From assembly GCF_029813785.1 (NCBI RefSeq), contig NZ_JARVKY010000018.1:124001-188000 (forward strand): a stretch of 64,000 nucleotides of DNA, read 5' to 3'. A model generated the notes under the pieces. It was not told where the DNA came from. It ran no database searches and worked only from the letters and a program-made list of their open reading frames with translations. This stretch comes from Streptomyces sp. DH41. Lineage in GTDB: Bacteria > Actinomycetota > Actinomycetes > Streptomycetales > Streptomycetaceae. This document shows, piece by piece, positions 52,358 to 60,625 of this stretch (within the stretch, counting starts at the first letter, position 1; the number at the start of each line of letters is the position of its first letter). The translations under genes and the position numbers were made by a program.

Positions 52358-53338
52358 GTGAACACCCCCGACCTTCCCCTCGCCTCCACCGGAGGCTGCG
52401 GCGACGGCTGCGCCTGCGGCGCGGACACCGACGAGGACGCCTTCATGGAGTGCGGACTCGACCCCGCGCTCGCGGCACTCATGCTGGACTCCGGACTCGA
52501 CCCCGTGGAGGTCGAGGACCTCGCGAACCTCGCCATCCAGGAGGACCTGGCGGGCGGCGTGGACGTGACGACGGTCGCGACCATCCCCGAGGAGGCCGTG
52601 GCCACCGCCGACTTCACCGCGCGCGAGGCGGGCGTGGTGGCGGGCCTCAGGGTCGCCGAGGCGGTGATGTCGGTCGTCTGCACGGACGAGTTCGAGGTGG
52701 AACGCCACGTCGAGGACGGCGACCGCGTCGAAGCGGGCCAGAAGCTCCTCTCCGTCACCACCCGCACCCGCGACATCCTCACCGCCGAGCGCAGCGCGCT
52801 GAACCTCCTGTGCCGCCTGTCGGGCATCGCGACGGCCACGCGCGCGTGGGCGGACGTCCTGGACGGCACGAAGGCCAAGGTCCGCGACACCCGCAAGACC
52901 ACCCCGGGCCTGCGCTCACTCGAGAAGTTCGCGGTCCGCTGCGGCGGCGGCGTCAACCACCGCATGTCCCTCTCGGACGCGGCCCTGGTCAAGGACAACC
53001 ACGTGGTGGCCGCGGGCGGCGTGGCGGCGGCCTTCCAGGCCGTGCGCGAACGCTTCCCCGACGTCCCCATCGAGGTCGAGGTCGACACCCTGCACCAGCT
53101 GCGCGAGGTCGTGGACGCGGGCGCCGACCTGATCCTCCTGGACAACTTCACCCCGGACGAGTGCGAGGAGGCCGTCGCCCTGGTCGCCGGACGAGCCGCC
53201 CTGGAGGCGTCCGGCCGACTCGCCCTCACCAACGCCAAGGCGTACGCGGCCACGGGTGTCGACTACCTGGCCGTGGGCGCCCTCACCCACAGCTCCCCGA
53301 TCCTGGACATCGGCCTTGACCTGCGAGCGGCGGAGTAG
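52358..53338 (+). CDS. nadC: nicotinate-nucleotide pyrophosphorylase (quinolinate phosphoribosyltransferase)
   Basis: 326 residues from the GTG at 52358, eleven bases after AGGAG; a GTG at 52349 is too close to it. Core motifs are AIQEDLAGGVDVTT, RTRDILTAERSALNLLCRLS, DTRKTTPGLRSLEKFAVRCGG, HRMSLSDAALVKDNH and ILLDNFTPDECEEAV. The first 45 residues are an extra Cys-rich segment (GGCGDGCACG, later FMECG) absent from standard NadC. It makes nicotinate mononucleotide. Confidence 0.95.
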   Translation: MNTPDLPLASTGGCGDGCACGADTDEDAFMECGLDPALAALMLDSGLDPVEVEDLANLAIQEDLAGGVDVTTVATIPEEAVATADFTAREAGVVAGLRVAEAVMSVVCTDEFEVERHVEDGDRVEAGQKLLSVTTRTRDILTAERSALNLLCRLSGIATATRAWADVLDGTKAKVRDTRKTTPGLRSLEKFAVRCGGGVNHRMSLSDAALVKDNHVVAAGGVAAAFQAVRERFPDVPIEVEVDTLHQLREVVDAGADLILLDNFTPDECEEAVALVAGRAALEASGRLALTNAKAYAATGVDYLAVGALTHSSPILDIGLDLRAAE

Positions 53339-53343
53339 ATCCC

Positions 53344-54141
53344 ATGCTGCTGACGATCGACGTAGGCAACACACACACCGTCCTGGGTCTCTTCGACGGC
53401 GAGGACATCGTCGAACACTGGCGCATCTCCACGGACTCGCGCCGCACGGCCGACGAGCTGGCGGTCCTCCTCCAGGGCCTGATGGGCACGCACCCCCTCC
53501 TCGGCGACGAGCTGGGCGACGGCATCGACGGCATCGCCATCTGCGCGACGGTCCCCTCGGTCCTGCACGAACTGCGCGAGGTCACCCGCCGCTACTACGG
53601 CGACGTCCCCGCGGTCCTCGTCGAACCGGGCGTCAAGACGGGCGTCCCGATCCTCACCGACCACCCCAAGGAGGTCGGCGCCGACCGCATCATCAACGCG
53701 GTCGCCGCGGTGGAGCTCTACGGCGGCCCGGCGATCGTCGTGGACTTCGGTACGGCGACGACGTTCGACGCGGTCAGCGCGCGCGGGGAGTACATCGGCG
53801 GGGTCATCGCCCCCGGCATCGAGATCTCGGTCGAGGCGCTCGGCGTCAAGGGCGCCCAGCTCCGCAAGATCGAGGTGGCCCGGCCGCGCAGCGTGATCGG
53901 CAAGAACACGGTCGAGGCGATGCAGTCCGGGATCATCTACGGTTTCGCCGGCCAGGTCGACGGGGTCGTCAACCGCATGGCCCGCGAGCTGGCCGACGAC
54001 CCGGACGACGTCACGGTCATCGCGACGGGCGGACTGGCGCCGATGGTGCTGGGGGAGTCCTCGGTCATCGACGAACACGAGCCGTGGCTGACGCTGATGG
54101 GACTGCGCCTGGTCTACGAGCGGAACGTGTCCCGCACGTAG
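53344..54141 (+). CDS. coaX: type III pantothenate kinase
   Basis: 265 residues, starting MLLTIDVGNTHTVLGLFDGE, with ATP site VDFGTATTFDAV, DHPKEVGADRIINAV and GGVIAPGIEIS. It phosphorylates pantothenate in the first step of CoA synthesis; the type III enzyme is not inhibited by CoA. Five bases after nadC and last gene of the DUF2520-panC-nadB-nadC-coaX operon. Confidence 0.95.
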   Translation: MLLTIDVGNTHTVLGLFDGEDIVEHWRISTDSRRTADELAVLLQGLMGTHPLLGDELGDGIDGIAICATVPSVLHELREVTRRYYGDVPAVLVEPGVKTGVPILTDHPKEVGADRIINAVAAVELYGGPAIVVDFGTATTFDAVSARGEYIGGVIAPGIEISVEALGVKGAQLRKIEVARPRSVIGKNTVEAMQSGIIYGFAGQVDGVVNRMARELADDPDDVTVIATGGLAPMVLGESSVIDEHEPWLTLMGLRLVYERNVSRT

Positions 54142-54290
54142 GCGCCCGGGCGCGGACGTGTGCGGGCAGGCGCGGGGGTGGACGTTAGCGGGTAGGCGCG
54201 GGGGCGGGGCAGGAGCGGGCATCCGAGTGGCCTCCACGCCACGCCCGCCCCCTATGCCAGGTTTGTCTGATTAGCGCGTATCGTCGCCGC

Positions 54291-54941
54291 ATGCCCACGC
54301 CCTACGGATCCCGCGGCGGCATGGCGTTCGGTGCGCAGGAGCTGCGTGTGCTCCGGCGCGCCCTCGCCGTCGCCCTGAACCCCAGCCCCGTCTCGGCGGA
54401 GGAGGCCCAGGACTGTCTCCGCCTCGCGCGTTCGCTCGACGAGGCGATGCGGGAAGGCGCCCGGCTACGTGCCTTCCTGGTGGCCGACCTCGCCCGGTAC
54501 CGCGCCGCCCTCCCCGGCACGGTCACGGGCTATCTCGCGCTGCTGGGCGAGGCGCTGGGTGCCGGACACCGCCCGGACGCGGACGACCTCGCCGCCCTCG
54601 GAGCCCTGCGCGGCAACCCCGTCGCGGCCGCCCTTCTCGCCCGCTGCGGGCCCGCGGCGGCCACGACAGCCATGGGGACCGGAGCGGCCACCACCACGAC
54701 GGCGGCCACGGCGTCCACCGCGGTCACTATCACTCTCCCCGCCGCGCGCACCCGCCTCCACGCTCTCCCGGGCGGCCAGCAGCCCGACAGGAAACCCGCA
54801 CAGAAGCCCGCCCAGAAACCGGCCCCCCAACCCGCTCCCGCCGCCCCCAGGCGCCCCGTCCCCACCCCGGGCGAGGTCTTCCCGCCCCGCAGGCCGGCCC
54901 CGTCCGTTCCCGGCTCCCGGCACCACCTCGTCGCCGGCTGA
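54291..54941 (+). CDS. hypothetical protein with Pro/Lys-rich tail
   Basis: 216 residues. Residues 1-110 are helical and Ala/Leu/Arg-rich (ELRVLRRALAVALNPSPVSA, DCLRLARSLDEAMREGARLR, FLVADLARYRAALPGTVTGY), typical of a conserved Streptomyces family I cannot name. The C-terminal 70 residues are disordered, with KPAQKPAQKPAPQPAP repeats. The promoter region 54142-54290 is only mildly AT-rich. Followed 23 bases later by a small membrane protein gene. Confidence 0.6.
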   Translation: MPTPYGSRGGMAFGAQELRVLRRALAVALNPSPVSAEEAQDCLRLARSLDEAMREGARLRAFLVADLARYRAALPGTVTGYLALLGEALGAGHRPDADDLAALGALRGNPVAAALLARCGPAAATTAMGTGAATTTTAATASTAVTITLPAARTRLHALPGGQQPDRKPAQKPAQKPAPQPAPAAPRRPVPTPGEVFPPRRPAPSVPGSRHHLVAG

Positions 54942-54964
54942 GGCGGGCTGGCTACCCTGGTTCC

Positions 54965-55144
54965 ATGGACTACGTCTCCGCGCTCCTGCCCCCGGCCGTC
55001 ATGGCCGTGTTCTTCATCGGCGTGATCAGGGTGATCGTGAAGACCCAGGGCGGTGCCAACAAGGCCAAGGAGGACGCGGCCGTCGACGCCGCCCTCGCGC
55101 GAGCGGAGGGTGCCCGCCAGGCGCCCGCGCACCCCGAGGCCTGA
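54965..55144 (+). CDS. 59-residue membrane protein
   Basis: MDYVSALLPPAVMAVFFIGV begins a single N-terminal membrane helix (to about residue 26), followed by a charged helix (TQGGANKAKEDAAVDAALAR) and a polar end. It has normal Streptomyces codon use and ends before a strong terminator. Small proteins of this kind sit upstream of blaI-type genes in many Streptomyces; function unknown. Confidence 0.7.
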   Translation: MDYVSALLPPAVMAVFFIGVIRVIVKTQGGANKAKEDAAVDAALARAEGARQAPAHPEA

Positions 55145-55178
55145 CCGCGCCGCCCCGCGACGGGCATCGGCACCCATC

Positions 55179-55217
55179 GCGTACGACTCCCCGCCCTCGA
55201 GGAGTCGTACGCCTTTT
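55179..55217 (+). terminator. strong intrinsic terminator
   Basis: GCGTACGACTCC, ten-base loop, GGAGTCGTACGC and a TTTTT run, 35 bases after the small membrane protein stop. Confidence 0.9.
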
Positions 55218-55287
55218 TGTGACCGTTTGCCCGTAAAAGTGCACGTCCGGCACGCGGTCGCCGGGATCTCCCACTATCGTTCGGAGC

Positions 55288-55698
55288 GTGCCTCGCCCAT
55301 TGGGAGAACTCGAAGACGCGGTCATGACGAGGGTGTGGAAGTGGAACCGCCCCGTGACCGTTCGAGAAGTCCTGGAAGACCTGCAACAGGAACGGTCCAT
55401 CGCGTACACCACCGTGATGACCGTTCTGGACAATCTCCATCAGAAGGGCTGGGTGCGCCGCGAGGCGGAAGGCCGGGCCTATCGATATGAGGCGGTCTCC
55501 ACCCGCGCCGCCTACGCCGCCGCGCTGATGAACGACGCGTGGTCCCAGAGCGACAACCCCACCGCCGCCCTCATCGCGTTCTTCGGCATGATGAGCGAGG
55601 AACAGCGCGAGGCGCTCAGAGACGCCATCCGCATCGTGCAGGGACCGGAAACGTCCGCGCCCAACCCCGGCTCGTTGCCGGACGCGGGCGAGCGATAG
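55288..55698 (+). CDS. BlaI/MecI-family repressor
   Basis: 136 residues from a GTG. The winged helix is LGELEDAVMTRVWKWNRPVT, VREVLEDLQQERSIAYTTVM, TVLDNLHQKGWVRREAEGRAY, and the C-terminal half mediates dimerisation. BlaI proteins repress beta-lactamase or respiratory genes and are cleaved by a BlaR1-type protease. No blaR1 gene is adjacent, so the inducer path lies elsewhere. Confidence 0.9.
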   Translation: MPRPLGELEDAVMTRVWKWNRPVTVREVLEDLQQERSIAYTTVMTVLDNLHQKGWVRREAEGRAYRYEAVSTRAAYAAALMNDAWSQSDNPTAALIAFFGMMSEEQREALRDAIRIVQGPETSAPNPGSLPDAGER

Positions 55699-55707
55699 CG
55701 TCCCCAC

Positions 55708-56217
55708 ATGTCAAAAGCCATCACCGTCCGGCGGGCCCGCACCAGCGATGTCCCCGACGTGCGCCGGCTCCTCGACGCGTACGTCCGTGACCGCATCCTG
55801 CTCGACAAAGCGATGGTGACGCTTTACGAGAGCATCCAGGAGTTCTGGATCGCCGAACGGGACGACAACGCCGAGGTGGTCGGCTGCGGTGCCCTGCATG
55901 TGATGTGGGAAGACCTCGCGGAAGTGCGGACTCTCGCGGTGAAGCCCGGCCTGAAGGGTGTCGGTGTCGGCCATCAGTTGCTGGAGAAGTTGCTGGAGAC
56001 CGCGCGCTGGCTCGGTGTTCGACGCGTTTTCTGTCTGACCTTCGAAGTGGACTTCTTCGTCAAGCACGGCTTCGTGGAGATCGGGGAGACGCCGGTCGAC
56101 ACCGATGTCTACGCGGAGCTGCTCCGTTCCTATGACGAGGGTGTAGCGGAGTTCCTGGGTCTCGAACGAGTGAAACCGAACACCTTGGGCAACAGCCGGA
56201 TGCTTCTGCATCTGTGA
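55708..56217 (+). CDS. amino-acid N-acetyltransferase (GNAT, short ArgA type)
   Basis: 169 residues. The pattern ITVRRARTSDVPDVRRLLDA, VGCGALHVMWEDLAEVRTLAV and acetyl-CoA motif GLKGVGVGHQLLEKLLETAR, then FCLTFEVDFFVKHGFVEI, matches the actinobacterial single-domain N-acetylglutamate synthase. It would feed arginine synthesis with N-acetylglutamate. Starts nine bases after blaI, so probably co-transcribed. Confidence 0.85.
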   Translation: MSKAITVRRARTSDVPDVRRLLDAYVRDRILLDKAMVTLYESIQEFWIAERDDNAEVVGCGALHVMWEDLAEVRTLAVKPGLKGVGVGHQLLEKLLETARWLGVRRVFCLTFEVDFFVKHGFVEIGETPVDTDVYAELLRSYDEGVAEFLGLERVKPNTLGNSRMLLHL

Positions 56218-56440
56218 TCGCCGGGCATCGGCAGGCATCCGCCGCTCTTCCCGGCCGTTCGTAGTCCTTGACGGTCCATCGCAACGGTCCATCGCGGTCC
56301 TTCGCAGCCCTTCGCCAGGTTTATTCCACTGACGGAGCGTTCGCGGGTTCCCTATGTCCGAAACGCGCATCTTTTCGGCCCCGAGCCGGACTGCCGGTCT
56401 CCACCGGGGGTTTGTGTTTTTCCGTCAAAAGCGGTTTGCT

Positions 56441-56469
56441 TTCCGACGTACTGCAGTACTGCATATAAC
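56441..56469 (+). promoter_or_regulatory. probable lsr2 promoter with palindrome in the spacer
   Basis: -35-like TTCCGA (56441-56446), 17-base spacer, -10-like TATAAC (56464-56469). The spacer holds the perfect palindrome GTACTGCAGTAC (56448-56459). The 56400-56470 region is AT-rich for this genome, a typical binding context for Lsr2 itself, which would suggest autoregulation. The remaining 56218-56440 sequence shows no gene. Confidence 0.5.
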
Positions 56470-56536
56470 AAGGGACGGCGATACGGCGGACGCCGGCGGA
56501 TCTCCGTCCCTCACGTTATCGATGAAAGGAAATCCA

Positions 56537-56872
56537 GTGGCACAGAAGGTTCAGGTCCTTCTTGTCGACGACCTCGACGGCGGCGAGGCAGACGAGACCG
56601 TGACGTTCGCGCTGGACGGCAAGACCTACGAGATCGATCTCACCACCGCCAATGCGGACAAGCTCCGCGGGCTTCTCGACCCCTACCTGAAGGGCGGTCG
56701 TCGTACCGGGGGCCGCGCTTCGGGCGGACGCGGCAAGGCGCGCGCTTCTTCCGGTGGCAGCCAGGACACCGCGGCGATCCGCGCCTGGGCGAAGGAGAAC
56801 GGCTGGGACGTGAACGACCGGGGCCGTGTTCCCGCGAAGGTTCGCGAGGCGTACGAGCAGGCCAACGGCTGA
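56537..56872 (+). CDS. lsr2: Lsr2 nucleoid-associated protein
   Basis: 111 residues from the GTG at 56537, six bases after GAAAGGA. N-terminal dimerisation domain (VQVLLVDDLDGGEADETVTF, LDGKTYEIDLTTANADKLRG) and C-terminal DNA-binding domain (AIRAWAKENGWDVNDRGRVP) with the AT-hook-like RGR. Lsr2 bridges AT-rich DNA and silences foreign and antibiotic-cluster genes in actinobacteria. Confidence 0.97.
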   Translation: MAQKVQVLLVDDLDGGEADETVTFALDGKTYEIDLTTANADKLRGLLDPYLKGGRRTGGRASGGRGKARASSGGSQDTAAIRAWAKENGWDVNDRGRVPAKVREAYEQANG

Positions 56873-56916
56873 TCACCCGTACCCGACCCGCGCCCCAGCC
56901 CCCGCCCCGGACGACC

Positions 56917-57774
56917 TCAGCGCGTCGCCGGGGAGAGTCGGGGGGATCGGGAGAACCGGGAAGGCGGGGAGAGCCGGACCCGGTGGCACTGAGTCGCCAG
57001 TGTGCGGACCAGCCGCGCGAGATCGGGGGCGGTTCCGGAGCCCCCCGTGGCCGACAGTGTCGGCAGCGAGGCCTCGACCCCGTACCCCGGCTCCGGGGGT
57101 CGCAGCCAGACGGCGGCCCCCTGCGGGCCGTCGCGACCCGGGGGACGCGGCGGCAGCCCGGCCGAGCCGGGCCCGGGAGGGATGGGTGCCTCCATGAGGC
57201 CGCCCGCACCGACCGCCGTCAGGTCGAGCGGCAGCGAGCCCCACTCCAGCCACTCCAGCAGCCCGGGCATTTCGTCCGCGCCGCCCGCCGCCACGAGCAG
57301 AAGCATCCGATCGCCCCGGACGGCCACCGGGAAACCGGGCCGCAGCGGGGCCGGACCGGACCGCTCCAGCCGCTCCAGTGCCGCGTGGCCGGCCTCGGCC
57401 GGGACGTCCAGGACGTCGAACCGGACACCCACGCGCAGCCGCGTCGGCGGCCCGGGCGTCGTCGGCCAGCCGAGCATGTCCTCGTACCACCACCGCACCC
57501 GCTCCCATGAGCACGAGCACGAGGGTGGCCACGAGCACGAGCACGAGCCGCCCGCTTCGAGCGGCCGGCGGGGGAACGGGACCGAGGGCGGGACGCCAGC
57601 CATGCCAAGCGCAACAGTCGCGAGAGCGTCAGAGTTACGCTGAGTACTGGATAGAACGCAGAGAGTGCCGGAAGTGGGGGCGCGCAGGGGTATGGGGAGG
57701 CGCAAGGTTGTTCGCCCGTAGCGGAGGGATCCGGTGTGCGCGGCATGGAGTGTCCGTCCCAGCGGGTAAGACAT
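56917..57774 (-). CDS. hypothetical protein between lsr2 and clpC (primase/polymerase-like annotation in relatives)
   Basis: 285 residues if started at 57774; a start near 57603 (MAGVPPSVPF) is equally likely. The plausible core is residues about 105-215 (RVGVRFDVLDVPAEAGHAAL, GFPVAVRGDRMLLLVAAGGA, EWLEWGSLPLDLTAVGAGGL). A Ser/Cys/Trp repeat (CSCSWPPSCSCSW) encoded by reiterated CACGAG at 57505-57550 interrupts the N-terminal part. I recall relatives in this position labelled as bifunctional primase/polymerase, but I see no catalytic motif. Upstream frames overlap the ClgR-type boxes. Confidence 0.5.
   Translation of the reverse strand: MSYPLGRTLHAAHTGSLRYGRTTLRLPIPLRAPTSGTLCVLSSTQRNSDALATVALGMAGVPPSVPFPRRPLEAGGSCSCSWPPSCSCSWERVRWWYEDMLGWPTTPGPPTRLRVGVRFDVLDVPAEAGHAALERLERSGPAPLRPGFPVAVRGDRMLLLVAAGGADEMPGLLEWLEWGSLPLDLTAVGAGGLMEAPIPPGPGSAGLPPRPPGRDGPQGAAVWLRPPEPGYGVEASLPTLSATGGSGTAPDLARLVRTLATQCHRVRLSPPSRFSRSPRLSPATR
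57710..57723. promoter_or_regulatory. ClgR-type box 1 upstream of clpC
   Basis: GTTCGCCCGTAGCG matches the ClgR consensus GTTCGC-N5-GCG described for Streptomyces clp and lon genes. It lies 311 bases before the clpC start and is within the possible N-terminal coding region of the opposite gene. Confidence 0.55.
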
Positions 57775-57815
57775 CCCTAGTGGGAGGGGGCGACACGCGG
57801 ATCGGGCCGCCTCAC

Positions 57816-57829
57816 GTTCGCCATCGGCG
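57816..57829. promoter_or_regulatory. ClgR-type box 2 upstream of clpC
   Basis: GTTCGCCATCGGCG fits the same GTTCGC-N5-GCG pattern exactly, 205 bases before the clpC start and inside the true intergenic region. Two matches within 120 bases make ClgR control of clpC likely, as known for S. lividans clpC1. Confidence 0.65.
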
Positions 57830-58033
57830 TACTGGCGACTGGGGTAAGTGCTTGGCCTGCGGGAACATCGTCTCGCACCATCGGGTTGTGGCAGATGTCG
57901 GCGTCAGGGGTCAGGAGGCCATCGACGGTGTCGGCAGTTGGAATGAGCGGTCCCCGCTTGCGGGACTAAGCTGCGGAAGGACAGGGAGGGGAAGTTCCCC
58001 TTACTGCCTGACCGCTCTGAGGAGCGATTAACG

Positions 58034-60559
<2,526 letters not shown>

Positions 60560-60580
60560 CCCTCCGGGGGTGCGCCTGGA

Positions 60581-60620
60581 AAGGGGCTGCCCGGGACTCC
60601 GGTCCCGGGCAGCCCCTTTC
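60581..60620. terminator. terminator between convergent clpC and NACHT genes
   Basis: AAGGGGCTGCCCGGGA, loop CTCCGG, TCCCGGGCAGCCCCTTT: a 16-bp perfect stem 22 bases past clpC. It can serve both convergent genes. Confidence 0.9.
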
Positions 60621-60625
60621 TGTGC

